A DNA stretch of 64,000 bases. Source: Tetramitus jugosus. Taxonomy: Eukaryota; Heterolobosea; Eutetramitea; Acrasida; Vahlkampfiidae. Made by a program: the position numbers and the translations under genes. Below are positions 28,280-38,385 of the stretch, in pieces; positions within the stretch are counted from its first letter, which is position 1; every line of letters starts with the position of its first letter. The notes beneath the pieces are model-generated. The model was not told the DNA's origin. It ran no database searches and saw only the letters and a program-made list of their open reading frames with translations. The stretch is taken from NCBI GenBank assembly GCA_937625935.1, contig OW569350.1:558001-622000 (forward strand). Direction: 5' to 3'.

Positions 28280-29683
28280 ATGAAGAGCTGGAATTATTGT
28301 TTAAAAAATTTGACATTGAAACACTTCGAACTCTTTGTGAATCACAAGTGGAGGAAGTTACTTTATCACGTGAAACATGAATTTTGCCAAGGAGTATTTT
28401 GCAGATGGACACAAGAATTGCCACTGTTGCCCGAAGTGCAATCTTACATTTTCTGCAGAAAACTCCCTTATTTGAAGGCATTCACTCAGATGACGCGAAA
28501 CCCTTGAGTACTTTTTTGAGTGAGGTAATTCCATCTGAGGAGAGAGCTCCCATCCAGTTCGAGATTGCTCTCCTTTCCTCAATGTGTAATCATATCGTCG
28601 CTCTGGTTCAATCACCTGAAGGTGACATCTACGCGTTTGAGGATCCAGATTGTCTCAAATCTATAGTAATTTGGCGAGAGGATAACCTAGAAATGTGTGT
28701 CACTGCTAATCACCTACCAGATGATAAGAGCGACGAAGAGTCAAACACCAAAGACAACACACCTGGAGATCTTGAACCCTCAAGATTGCAAACGAAGCAA
28801 CAAGGCCATTCGTCAAACAGTGGGACAGACTCATCAGCATCTTGCTCTCAGAGAAATTACTGTTATTGCAGCATTCAGAGGATCGAGAGAGAACTCAATT
28901 TGGTCAAAGTATCTGTGTTGGAGAAGTCTGATCGAACATATGCTTCATGCTCATGAGACCTGCGTTTACGAAAATATCATTGGGCCAACCAAGTGAGAGA
29001 ACTTTGATGACTCGCATCAAAGAGTTAAACCATGTGAACATATCCAGAGTACAGCCACTTCGAGATCAACTTGTTCCCTGATTGGATGAAATCGATGGTT
29101 GAACCTTATAGAGTGTTGCCACAGTGTTATGTCACTGTCACTGAGCCATTAATTCAACAGAAGAAGGTTATCTGTCGCACCTTGAACGGAGTTCTACGAG
29201 GATTAGAACAAATTCACTCTGTTGGTGTGTTTCACCACGATCTTTCAATGTCCAATGTTTAGAGCAACAGGTACAACTCTGAAGGAGCATGAGTGAGGAA
29301 AAGAATTTGAGTTGTGTGATCTAGTGTTGATCGACTTTAACTATGGAAACACGTATAAGGTGGGCGATATAGTTCCTGGTTGGATATCGTATGGAACAAA
29401 ACCATTTTCTGCTGGTGTTGTTTTTGCTCATTATGCAAGATTAACAATTACAAGAACGGAATGGTTCATGCCTTTGCCTGATGAACATCATTACATGGAT
29501 TATATTGATGAGATTGAAAGGTACCTTTCTGGTGATTCTCTTGTGCACTATTGTGGTTCATACTTTGCATCTCTTTATGCACGACTTATTTCTGGTCTGA
29601 TTGCTCAAATGCATGAAAGATTGAGCCTTCAAGAATCATTGGCAATCGTGAATGAGATGAGTCGCCTATCCACACATATCTGA
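28280..29683 (+). pseudogene. Broken protein kinase-like gene
   Basis: Kinase pieces appear in order but in different frames, separated by stops and frameshifts. Around 29000-29040: TRIKELNHVNISR, like the alphaC-beta4 HxN segment. Around 29100-29262: VTVTEPLIQQ...LNGVLRGLEQIHSVGVFHHDLSMSNV, a catalytic loop of the HxDLxxxN type, ending at an in-frame TAG. From 29312: LVLIDFNYGNTYKVG...WISYGTKPF, the DFG/activation-loop region with DFN in place of DFG. Upstream, ATG 28405 opens a 183-residue frame (MDTRIATVARSAILHFLQKTPLF...) that may be the N-terminal half. Because Naegleria introns are sparse and these breaks do not fit GT-AG junctions well, decay is more likely than splicing. The lack of a normal HRD/DFG suggests an atypical kinase or pseudokinase ancestor. 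Confidence 0.6.
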
Positions 29684-29687
29684 CTAT

Positions 29688-32600
29688 TCACTCGCTTAAC
29701 CACTGTTGATTTAAGCTGGAAAGAGTCTTACTGATTACATCTGATGTGATGGGCGTACATTCGAGCTTAATTAATTCCATATGGTGGGCCGTATTATTAA
29801 TATGGTATCGACCCTTCTCCTCTGCTCGAACAACTGGAACACCTTTGATGAACATATCAAGCATAGGCCAAATTGTTTTTTTGTCACGATCAGATTCCAG
29901 CAGATTATCATGTAGATGTTGTTTTGTAAGGTCGAACCACTCTGAGTAGCTTTTGACAACTACTATGTCTGGCTTGTATGCTCGCATAACAGCAACAAAA
30001 TCCTTCCATTGTATTCCCATACTATGAGGATTCAAGATGTTAAAGCTCTGAGATCCTTCTGTATTGTGCCTTACTACCGTTGATACGATGAACTGCGAGA
30101 CAAAGTCCACTGGACACAGCTCTAATACTCCTTCAGCATCTGAATATGGATCAGGAAATTGAGGGACTCGGTTGGCAATCAAAAAGGTATAAAATAATCT
30201 AGATACCCAATCTGTTATGTTGGATCGGCCAGTGAGAGAGGATGAAGATATCATTCCGGGACGATATATTGTTATAGGAATGGAATGCTGTTGAATTGCA
30301 ATAGCTATAATTTGTTCCGCCACATTCTTGCTCTGGGCATATCCTTCCACCAGTTTCTGTGGTTGGAATGAATCTTCTCTAACATTAAAATTCTCTTCAA
30401 TATCACAATCCGATGGGAAAATTGAAGTTGATGAAACATAATGAATATGTTTTTGTACTCGTCCAGTGACTGATAGGCGAATAATCTCTCTAGTACCATC
30501 TACATTTGTGGATTTATGAGCTTCATATGGCAGATAGGCATTTACCAAGGCACCATTATGAATAATAGCATCGATGTTTTGTGCCAATTCTTCGAATTGC
30601 TGTAATGATAGACCTAATAACGGCTCAGACAGACTACCAAAAACAGGGATAATTCTTGATTGATCCTTACACTGTTGAAGCAAGGTCTTAGTTCTTGTAC
30701 TTTCTCTTACTAAGCAATACACCGTTACTTGGGTCGAACTCAACAGTACTTCGAGTAAATGACTGCCAAGGAAGCCAGTAGCTCCCGTTAATAGTATAGC
30801 GTTGATATGAGTTGGATATTCAGTGCACTGCTTGGTTATATCCAAATAGATATCCTGGCTAAAATCGATGACCTTTGGCTTGGAAGGTGAAATGAAATCC
30901 TTATTCTTAATATGATTCGCGATGTTCCTCAAGTAAGACTCCTTAAATAGCTCTTCTTTAGGCACCGTAATATTATAATCTCTCTTAATTAGTTCAATGA
31001 GACGTATTGCAGATATGGAATCTCCACCAACTTGAGTAAAATCTGTTTGCTCAGCAGAAATCCCTTCCTTATCCAGCACTGTAGAGACCATACGTAGTAA
31101 TTGACTCTCTAATTCAAAATCCTTAGTGTCAATATTCTTGGCAACTTCGTTCAATTTTCCTCTGTATTTCTTGAGTAAATTAGGTCTATTCAGTTTGAAA
31201 GAAGGAGTGAGTAGAGTATTTCCTGGTGTGAATGATTCATCGAATTCTAGAATAATATCCCTCGGTACTTCGTATGGAGGAATTTCCTTTCTTCTGGCTA
31301 TAAAGATAACATCCTTATATATTTTAGCTCGGAGTTCCTCTTTGGTTAGACCTAATTCGATTACCTGCTGATTGGGTACGACTACTGCGAGCAAATATGA
31401 TTTGTCCATTTCGCCATGAATGAAAATCTGATCTATCATAGTACTCTCTAAGAATATACCTTCAATTCTGCTTGGAGAGATGAACTCTCCTTGCTGTAAC
31501 TTGAAGACAAACTTTTTCCTGTCAATAATTCGTACTTTCCCATTTTCCAATAGTTCTCCAATATCTCCAGTTCTAAAATAACCATCGTCTGTGAACGATT
31601 CGTTCGTATTCTCAGGATCCTTATAGTATTCTGTTACCATACCACCGGTCTTGACAACAATTTCTCCTCTCGGGTTTGGTTTATCTTCAGATGTGTAGCC
31701 CATATCAGGAACATCGAGGAGCTTAAACTCAACATGACTCAGTAGCTCTCCATTAGATGCTATTCCGCCACTCTCACTCGTACCATACCCATCAAAGACA
31801 TCACAATCGAACAGATCGCTAATAAATTCCTTTACATGGTCACTAGTGTACGCGCCACCTGTGACTATATACTCGGTGCGTCCTCCTAGAAGTGAAGAAA
31901 ACTCTTTCTTCAAATCTAACTCGATTCTATTTGTATCAACAACTCCATCTACATCCATCCTCGCTTGTAATAATCGATGATTCAGAACCGATTGATATTG
32001 AGAATATATAAAACTCCAAATTCTTGGAGGTCCAAGCAGTATTGTAGGTCTTAATAACTTTAAGTCATCAAACAAACTCTCAATAGATCCAGAATATAGC
32101 CCTGTTTGCCCACCCTTGCATAGTCCTTGAAGATACAATTTTCTATCTGTCAGATGAGACAATGGCATGTATGAAACTTGTATAAGTGGATCTATACTGC
32201 GACTATTTTGTATCTTTACATCTTGTAACATCTCATACCAGATGTGTTCATTACATACACTTCCTTTTGGAAACCCAGTTGAACCACTCGTGTAGACTAA
32301 GGTAACGATATCCTCCTTTTTTCTATCAACGATCGTAAAACTAGAAGGATCAGGTGTGATTTCTCGTCCATTACGAATTAGTGAATCGAAAGTTATGATT
32401 TGGTCATCAATTTGAGTATCTGAGATTATGGTTCGTATCGACGGACAAGTGCGAACTAGAGCGAGTGCTTTTTGAGTCATATCATCACCGATACAAATGA
32501 TGGTATTCAAACCAGTCTGGTTGACGATATGTTCCATCTGCTCGACACTGAAAGTCGAGTGTAAAGGCACGCTTGTATACCCAGAAAATAAGCATGCCAG

Positions 32601-33503
32601 ATCAGCGAGCAACCACTCTAAGCAATTGGATCCAAGTATTCCAACAAATGAATTATATGGAACAATCTGACGTACTCCCATAGTAAAGCATACACACAGT
32701 GCAAAAACATCTTCATAAGTCATCCATTCATATTCATTCGACAGTCCATCAGCATTTCTCTTTCTATAACCAACACAAGGTTGTTTTGCAAAATATTGAA
32801 AGCTGCTCTTTATAATTCCTGCGCTTGTCTTACCTAAAAGTACTCTATCTTGCAACTCGAAACGGTCAGGATTATCTGTTAAAATGGATATGTTACGAAG
32901 TGTCATTTGACGAATTTTTGGAGGAGGTTCCTCCCGACGGGTGTCATCATCGGTAATACTAGTACCATATTCTTCATTCATTTGACTCGATCTCTCATAA
33001 TACTGTATTTGCTTCTCTTCCAAATTCTCATTGTCCAACAATTCGATATCACTATTCCCCAATGGATCATCCAACACGACAGTAAAGTTTGGATTTTCCA
33101 TGGCATACGTGACTCTTTCAATATATTGACTCATTTTATCACCACCACTGCCTGATGAAGAAGACAATTTTCGATCATGGCCACCTCCACTGCTCCGCAC
33201 AACACCCACATAGCTCATCTCGTTCATTTTTTCACAAAAAGTTTTCATAAGAGAGTAAATTGACACTTGTTCTGTTTCATCACCACTCGGTGGTATGTAC
33301 AAATCAATACCAGTAATCTCAATGGAGCATGAGTCTGATTTTGTGATGATTCGTTCGAGTTGTTCCTTTTTATGGACGGTTGTAATGATTTTCTTGCCAT
33401 AGTTCTGGTGGAGGTTATGATGATGAGACATTGGTTGCTTGTTTTGACGTAATCTGATTGGCCTATGTGAATGGCGAGTTGCAATTTGACAAAGACGTCT
33501 CAT
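29688..33503 (-). CDS. Carboxylic acid reductase-like enzyme (adenylation, carrier and thioester-reductase domains)
   Basis: A 1271-residue A-PCP-R protein. It would activate a carboxylic or fatty acid with ATP, hold it as a thioester on a phosphopantetheine arm and reduce it with NADPH to an aldehyde. Residues about 200-780 form the adenylation domain: TLVYTSGSTGFPKG (about 395-410), YMPLSHLTDRK, GYGTSESGG, YFRTGDIGE, RKKFVFKLQQGE. The carrier domain has the attachment Ser in VGGDSISAIRLIE (about 827). The reductase domain starts LLTGATGFLGSHLLEVL (about 906) and has YVSSTSIF and the Tyr/Lys of GYAQSKNVAE (about 1052). The N-terminus (MRRLCQIATRHSHRPIRLRQ) could be a mitochondrial presequence, followed by about 180 unassigned residues. 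Such enzymes are known from actinobacteria and fungi. Uninterrupted and intact. Confidence 0.88.
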   Translation of the reverse strand: MRRLCQIATRHSHRPIRLRQNKQPMSHHHNLHQNYGKKIITTVHKKEQLERIITKSDSCSIEITGIDLYIPPSGDETEQVSIYSLMKTFCEKMNEMSYVGVVRSSGGGHDRKLSSSSGSGGDKMSQYIERVTYAMENPNFTVVLDDPLGNSDIELLDNENLEEKQIQYYERSSQMNEEYGTSITDDDTRREEPPPKIRQMTLRNISILTDNPDRFELQDRVLLGKTSAGIIKSSFQYFAKQPCVGYRKRNADGLSNEYEWMTYEDVFALCVCFTMGVRQIVPYNSFVGILGSNCLEWLLADLACLFSGYTSVPLHSTFSVEQMEHIVNQTGLNTIICIGDDMTQKALALVRTCPSIRTIISDTQIDDQIITFDSLIRNGREITPDPSSFTIVDRKKEDIVTLVYTSGSTGFPKGSVCNEHIWYEMLQDVKIQNSRSIDPLIQVSYMPLSHLTDRKLYLQGLCKGGQTGLYSGSIESLFDDLKLLRPTILLGPPRIWSFIYSQYQSVLNHRLLQARMDVDGVVDTNRIELDLKKEFSSLLGGRTEYIVTGGAYTSDHVKEFISDLFDCDVFDGYGTSESGGIASNGELLSHVEFKLLDVPDMGYTSEDKPNPRGEIVVKTGGMVTEYYKDPENTNESFTDDGYFRTGDIGELLENGKVRIIDRKKFVFKLQQGEFISPSRIEGIFLESTMIDQIFIHGEMDKSYLLAVVVPNQQVIELGLTKEELRAKIYKDVIFIARRKEIPPYEVPRDIILEFDESFTPGNTLLTPSFKLNRPNLLKKYRGKLNEVAKNIDTKDFELESQLLRMVSTVLDKEGISAEQTDFTQVGGDSISAIRLIELIKRDYNITVPKEELFKESYLRNIANHIKNKDFISPSKPKVIDFSQDIYLDITKQCTEYPTHINAILLTGATGFLGSHLLEVLLSSTQVTVYCLVRESTRTKTLLQQCKDQSRIIPVFGSLSEPLLGLSLQQFEELAQNIDAIIHNGALVNAYLPYEAHKSTNVDGTREIIRLSVTGRVQKHIHYVSSTSIFPSDCDIEENFNVREDSFQPQKLVEGYAQSKNVAEQIIAIAIQQHSIPITIYRPGMISSSSLTGRSNITDWVSRLFYTFLIANRVPQFPDPYSDAEGVLELCPVDFVSQFIVSTVVRHNTEGSQSFNILNPHSMGIQWKDFVAVMRAYKPDIVVVKSYSEWFDLTKQHLHDNLLESDRDKKTIWPMLDMFIKGVPVVRAEEKGRYHINNTAHHMELIKLECTPITSDVISKTLSSLNQQWLSE

Positions 33504-33675
33504 GTGACTCAGCTTTAGATTTGATTTTTGGGCATCAAAAACACAGTTGTGACAACAAATCTACGGAAACTTGGGCTGGACCGAAACGAGGAATGTTTTC
33601 GCGATCCATTGGCCTTCTTCTTTATTGAGACAGGGATCATCCAATTTTTCTTTGTGTCCTTCGATATCCATTTGT

Positions 33676-34731
33676 TTACCACACTGTTTCATGTCGAAGC
33701 ATCATTACTACAGTGATGGTGGAAATTCGGGGACAATAGAGTGTTGTCACATGGAGAAGGTGATACCACTGCATGGATGCATTGAAAAATCTGGGCGCGA
33801 ATCCATCTTCTTCTTGTGCAATATACTGAAGCAATTCTGTAACGTCACTCTTTGAGAAGAAGATTGGGTTAGCCCATGGCAACACAGAATAAAAAACTTG
33901 ACTCAGATGCTCTTGAATTTCATCATCTTCAATCATATCCTCTCCAGTTTCAGCGATTTTATCCTGATGGACAAACGGGGTCATCTCATCTTCATCTCGC
34001 ATATCAGGAGAGATTCCAACTGCTTCATCCGATGTGGATTCATTCTTGGTTGGCACAAACAAATGTTGTGGAGGCTTGGAGTGCAATGTAGCATGACACA
34101 GACGATAGAGCGGTATTTCTGTAAAGTCTCGTTTGTACCCTATCTGAATATCATCACTCAACAACACATTGTGTTCATTTTCACACAAGAGACTTCGAAT
34201 CACACAGACACGATGCATTTCTTCACCCATTAACCCTCCACTCTTGTTCATTGCATCGTTCACCTTGAACATTTTGACACGAACTCCCCTAAGTTCATCA
34301 CTAACGTAGTATGAATTAGATTTCAGTTCACCTGATTCTGCCTTCTGAAATGCGTCTTTTACTTTCTGATCAATGAGTGTTTCGTCCAAGAGAACAGGAA
34401 GCTCATTCATCAATCGATAAAACATGTTAAAGTAATGATCCATCTCCAACTGTTGTTCTTTCTCTTCTTCTTGCTTGTTTTCATCATTTCCCTCATTGCA
34501 ACACTTTTCTACTTCTTCTCCATCATCACCATCATCATTTGTTGGCTGTTGTGCAGTTTGTGCAGCACAGGCAATCATCTTTTGATAAAATGGCTTCCAG
34601 ATGGCATTGGAATGAAGTCCATGAGAAATGATTCCATTCCACTCTTGACATACCAATCTCAATTGAGCCAACTGAGTCAATGGACAGAACAATAAAATGG
34701 AATAAAATTCATCATCAGAAACCTCCAACAT
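33676..34731 (-). CDS. F-box-like protein, duplicate copy 2 (inverted)
   Basis: 351 residues, start ATG 34731. It is very similar to 20676-21755 on the opposite strand: the same F-box-like N-terminus (DDEFYSILLFCPLTQLAQLRLVCQEWNGII), the same acidic stretch, and the same ending LYCPRISTITVVMMLRHETVW. It differs by indels in the acidic part and in a segment around residues 215-245. Homology starts a few codons after the ATG and ends near the stop, with unrelated flanks. Both copies are intact, so both are probably used. It borders the retrotransposon-rich block. Confidence 0.75.
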   Translation of the reverse strand: MLEVSDDEFYSILLFCPLTQLAQLRLVCQEWNGIISHGLHSNAIWKPFYQKMIACAAQTAQQPTNDDGDDGEEVEKCCNEGNDENKQEEEKEQQLEMDHYFNMFYRLMNELPVLLDETLIDQKVKDAFQKAESGELKSNSYYVSDELRGVRVKMFKVNDAMNKSGGLMGEEMHRVCVIRSLLCENEHNVLLSDDIQIGYKRDFTEIPLYRLCHATLHSKPPQHLFVPTKNESTSDEAVGISPDMRDEDEMTPFVHQDKIAETGEDMIEDDEIQEHLSQVFYSVLPWANPIFFSKSDVTELLQYIAQEEDGFAPRFFNASMQWYHLLHVTTLYCPRISTITVVMMLRHETVW

Positions 34732-35050
34732 GTTTTTGTGGGATGTGAAGAAAGCTAAGAACAGATTAATTTTCTCGAGAGTATGGTTATCTATTCATAG
34801 ATATCCAAGCCTGACCTCATAACTTGTGCCACTTTTTTCAATACATACTGACATGTCTCTTCGCTAGCGAGTCTTTATACATACGTTTGATGCATCACAC
34901 TGTTTGGCCGCGTTTGAGGTCATACGAATACCGTGGCAATGCATCCTGTCGGCACGCCACTTATGGTAGGAGTGTTTTGCACACTACTGTCTGTTCCTTG
35001 ACTGATACACATTCTATCTGTCTTTGTGTTCCTCCTTTGAGGTTAGTGTG
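34732..35050. other. Flank of retroelement block, no gene seen
   Basis: About 320 bp between F-box copy 2 and the first retroelement-like sequence. Only short unsupported frames. Confidence 0.3.
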
Positions 35051-35596
35051 CAGTCAACTATTTTTTCTCCTTGGTTCTTTCTGCTTGATTAGATTGCGTT
35101 CTCATTAGCAGGTAGACTTGTTCTTGCTCTTCTTCATCATCAGGGTTCTCCTCCTCCCATTGCTCAGTCTCTTTCTGTTCATGCTGCTCCGTGGAGCCAC
35201 TCGAAGAACTGCCACCAACGCTTGCTGATGCACCTTGTCTAACAGAAAGCAGCCATACATGACATTGACACCAGTTTGGAGATGTTGTTGAAGAATCCAC
35301 AGTGAATCTCTGCTAGCTCTCACCTAACGTTTCTCTTCCTTGTGAGAGGGAGTTTAATTTTTTTGTCGCCAGGAAGCCCAATCTTGCTGTCTATCTTAAC
35401 TGCTTCCATTTTCTAGTTTTTTTTCGACAGTAAAACGTGGTGTTTCGCTAGAATGATCACACGGTTCCCAACTTCTGTCTTTATCACTTCTAACCTTTTT
35501 TGACTGTGTCTGAGTTTAACTCCGCAAGGTATCAACTTCAATAGTACACGTCCAACATAGATTGTGGGGTTGGGTTCCTGGGGAAGCGTTTCATTG

Positions 35597-35863
35597 CTAC
35601 CGATCCGTGCTTAACCAACATCCTTTCCAGTCTGTCACCTTGTATCCCCCTGTCCAATCAGTGAACTCTGACGCATACTTGAAAATAGGGTGAATACATG
35701 TGTTCACTACCCTTTCCGCCTGTCTGGGAGTTAGGTTCATCATTTTCCACCTAATCATCAGTCTTTGGGACTTGTTCCATGCCTGCTCAATTTGTTGCTT
35801 TGTGTCCCTTAAGGTTGATAAAGAGACCCAGTGTTGAAAGGCTCGTGATTGATGTTGTACCAC
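35597..35863 (-). pseudogene. LINE ORF2 remnant, C-terminal end of the reverse transcriptase domain
   Basis: The frame LTPRQAERVVNTCIHPIFKYASEFTDWTGGYK matches the post-catalytic RT region of LINE ORF2 proteins. It is paralleled in cluster 2 at about 45870-45990 (LTPRQLARIVNTYIHPVFLYACEFTHWTKGWIS). No catalytic YADD-type motif is in the preserved part. Further pieces run downstream with stops. Confidence 0.6.
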
Positions 35864-35972
35864 ATCACTTTTAACATTGTGTCATTTCAAACTGGGTTTG
35901 ATTCATTTCAGCATTGTGAGTCGTAACTATTGTTGATGCAACCTCTTTGCTGACTTATATCATGTCTTTCAT

Positions 35973-36203
35973 CTAAGCCATCCTTTCGGTGGTTTTGAGG
36001 AATGCCTTCTTCCTCGAGTTCTCCGATAGTGTTGTGTTGGTTCCTCGTTTGCCACTGCTTAATTGAGCCGGCTCAAGGAAACTTTGTGGCTGTATTTGAT
36101 CTTCCACGTTGTTTGGAATCACGGATGTTTCTTGATGTTGATCTACATCACTGGTCTCTGCTAGCATCATTTCCCTATGTACTAACTGTCGTATCCCTGT
36201 CAA
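35973..36203 (-). pseudogene. Retroelement remnant downstream of ORF1 copy B
   Basis: An open stretch of about 75 codons (MAETSDVDQHQE-type composition, rich in Gln, Ser, Glu) just after ORF1 copy B. It may be the former C-terminal part of ORF1, cut off by the stop at 36261. Weakly supported. Confidence 0.3.
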
Positions 36204-36260
36204 AGTTATGTTGTGAAACTTCGCACTATGGTGATCACTTCACTTTCTACCACCACTAGC

Positions 36261-36989
36261 TCAGGAGTAGTCTCTAGCTGTGGCTTGGGCAACTTCTTGT
36301 TTCGGCATTGGAACCAGTTTGTTGCCACCTTGACCCTTTGTCTTTCCTAATTTCTTGGTGAGTTCTGTGACCTGTCGACGCAGTCCGTCAACCACCGTCA
36401 GCAGCTCCTCATACATCTTGGTCAATCTCTTGTTCACAGCCATGAGAGGATCATGTGGTCTCTCGACGTATCGAGTGACCGTGGCCTTGACCTTGTTCTC
36501 TCCGCTGAGCACTGCTCGTGCATAGGTTTCATCACCCATGACCACGAAAGCAGTGTCACGCTTCTTTAGCACACTGGCAACCTTCTCAGGTCCCAGTAGC
36601 TTCTTGATGTCGTCCACTGACATGTTCTTCATGCCATGGACGACCACCTTTCTTGTGCAATCAACACTGCGCTTGGGTGCAGCAGTGCTGTTGCCAATCC
36701 TCCTCTGTTTGTTGAATAGCTCTACAACCTCATAGATGCGGTCACCCTTGACCGTCACCCATGCAACAAAGAGTTGCTGGCCTTTCCTCTTGATGACCTG
36801 GACTCGGTTGAGCCAGTCACCAAACTCCTCTCCTATCTTTCTTGCCAAAGATGACTGAGAGACACCATTTCCGTTGCCAGTAATGACGACCTCTCTGTCA
36901 CTTGGCCTAGAGCCTTTCCATGCAGTGGTCCATACTGCATAACGGCTGTTACCGTATTCCTTCACCAAATTTGTTGAATCACCAGACAT
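36261..36989 (-). CDS. Retrotransposon ORF1 protein, copy B (RRM-like plus coiled coil)
   Basis: 242 residues, ATG 36989. It aligns along its length with copy A at 37141-38385: RYAVWTTA, EVVITGNG, FVAWVTV, VDCTRKVVVHGMK, DDIKKLLGPEKVASVLKKRDTAFVVM, then a heptad coiled coil (RLTKMYEELLTVVDGLRRQVTELTKKLG). The KKVVxHG...TAFVVM...ETYA.A pattern looks like an RRM fold; RRM plus coiled coil is the make-up of LINE ORF1 proteins that coat the element RNA. It is shorter than copy A, lacking the C-terminal Ser/Pro-rich part. The A tail of copy A lies immediately upstream. Confidence 0.6.
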   Translation of the reverse strand: MSGDSTNLVKEYGNSRYAVWTTAWKGSRPSDREVVITGNGNGVSQSSLARKIGEEFGDWLNRVQVIKRKGQQLFVAWVTVKGDRIYEVVELFNKQRRIGNSTAAPKRSVDCTRKVVVHGMKNMSVDDIKKLLGPEKVASVLKKRDTAFVVMGDETYARAVLSGENKVKATVTRYVERPHDPLMAVNKRLTKMYEELLTVVDGLRRQVTELTKKLGKTKGQGGNKLVPMPKQEVAQATARDYS

Positions 36990-37073
36990 GTGATTCCGTT
37001 TTCTGCGTTTTTTTTTAAATACAACAAATGGTGCTCACGCACCACGTTGCGGAACTTTTATTTTTCTTTTGCG

Positions 37074-37097
37074 TGAGAGCAGGCTTGCCTGCTCTCA
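37074..37097. repeat. 11-bp perfect hairpin in retroelement 3' UTR
   Basis: Arms tgagagcaggc and gcctgctctca with a 2-nt loop, about 45 bp beyond the ORF1 copy A stop and about 55 bp before the TTGTTGTAT/A-tail end. The same layout recurs, with different arm sequences, in cluster 2. Confidence 0.7.
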
Positions 37098-37140
37098 ATT
37101 GTCTAACATGATGTGGTGCTTGCCCAGTGGAGTGGCAGGC

Positions 37141-38385
37141 CTACGCAACAGGATTCATTCTCTTCTTGGAATGTTGTTTTGATCCCTTCTTCAGGGATTC
37201 GTTGCGAGGGCCTCCACTACCATCTGGAGCACCACTGGTGAGGTCAGATGGCTCCGTAGTCCTAGCCAGTTGGTAGGACCTACGGAGAGCACCTGACTTG
37301 ATACTGGCCAACCTGGCCGGGATCTTGTTGGCAGCAGTGTCACCAACGGTGACACGTGCTGATCGCTTCTTGTGTTCGTTGAGTTGGGGACTCTGTAACT
37401 CACAGTCGGGGTTACTGAGATCCAACTCAACTGGATCTTCTTCGGTGGTTGTGCTTCTTGCACGGTCCACCATGATTGCTCGGGCAGCAATCTCTTTCTT
37501 GACTTTCTTGAACACCTCGGAGGTGTTCAATACTAGCTCGAGGATTGCTCTGTTACGAGCATCCTCATCAATGGTGTTGTTGGTTGGCTCTTGGGAGACC
37601 GTAGTTGGAGTGGCGGGATGGGACTCCGGCATGATCGACTCCCAGTCATCGGTCGTAGACGGAGTCGAAGGTTCGGATTCGGAGATTCGCTCCGGCGTCC
37701 TTGGAGACGGGGACGCGAGGGGAATCCGGTTGACGGAAGCCATATCTTTTAACACACTGACTTGGTGGCGCAGGTCGTCCACCACAGCCAGTAGCTCTTG
37801 GTACATCTTGGTCAGCTTCTTGCTGACAGCCTTGACCGGATCACGTTGGCGTGGAAGGAAGCGCTTTGCTTCCACCTCCACTGGCATGGATTGAACGTTC
37901 CGAAGCAAAGCTTCGGCATACGTTTCGGACTCCATCACAACAAAGGCGGTGTCGTGCTTCTTGAGCACGTTCTTGACCTTTGTTGTGCCAAGCATGGCCT
38001 TGATGTCGTCCTCAGTCTTACCTTTAACTCCGTGGAGGACGACCTTCTTGGCACAATCTACGTTGTGCTTGAGTGCTGCCTTGCAGCCACTCATCTTCTT
38101 GTTGCGGTTGAAGGATTCAACAAATGGGTAAATGTTGTCATCAACAACAGTTACCCACGCAACAAACCTCTTGGGGCCCTTCTTGATGACTTGGACCCTG
38201 GTGAGCAATTCACCAAAATCCAAGCCAATCTTCTTGGCCAAGGCAGCCTTGGGAGAGTCATCACACTTTCCAGTGATGATGACCTCCTTGCTGCTTGGAG
38301 CAGTTCCTCTTGGTGCTGTGGTCCACACAGCATAGCGTGGATTCTCATACTCGCGAACAACAGGGGTGTGTGTTCGTTTTTTCAT
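37141..38385 (-). CDS. Retrotransposon ORF1 protein, copy A (RRM-like, coiled coil, disordered tail)
   Basis: 414 residues, ATG 38385, intact. Order: N-terminal conserved block (YENPRYAVWTTA, EVIITGKC, GLDFGELLTRVQVIKK, FVAWVTVVDDNIYPF); RRM-like block (CAKKVVLHGVKGKTEDDIKAML...DTAFVVMESETYAEALL, about residues 108-160); coiled coil (KKLTKMYQELLAVVDDLRHQVSVL, about 190-215); long Ser/Pro/Thr/Glu-rich tail; basic C-terminus (KKGSKQHSKKRMNPVA). An RNA-binding/chaperone role in retrotransposition is inferred. Its 3' end (hairpin and A tail) follows about 45 bp after the stop with no reverse transcriptase ORF, so this copy is ORF1-only. Confidence 0.6.
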   Translation of the reverse strand: MKKRTHTPVVREYENPRYAVWTTAPRGTAPSSKEVIITGKCDDSPKAALAKKIGLDFGELLTRVQVIKKGPKRFVAWVTVVDDNIYPFVESFNRNKKMSGCKAALKHNVDCAKKVVLHGVKGKTEDDIKAMLGTTKVKNVLKKHDTAFVVMESETYAEALLRNVQSMPVEVEAKRFLPRQRDPVKAVSKKLTKMYQELLAVVDDLRHQVSVLKDMASVNRIPLASPSPRTPERISESEPSTPSTTDDWESIMPESHPATPTTVSQEPTNNTIDEDARNRAILELVLNTSEVFKKVKKEIAARAIMVDRARSTTTEEDPVELDLSNPDCELQSPQLNEHKKRSARVTVGDTAANKIPARLASIKSGALRRSYQLARTTEPSDLTSGAPDGSGGPRNESLKKGSKQHSKKRMNPVA

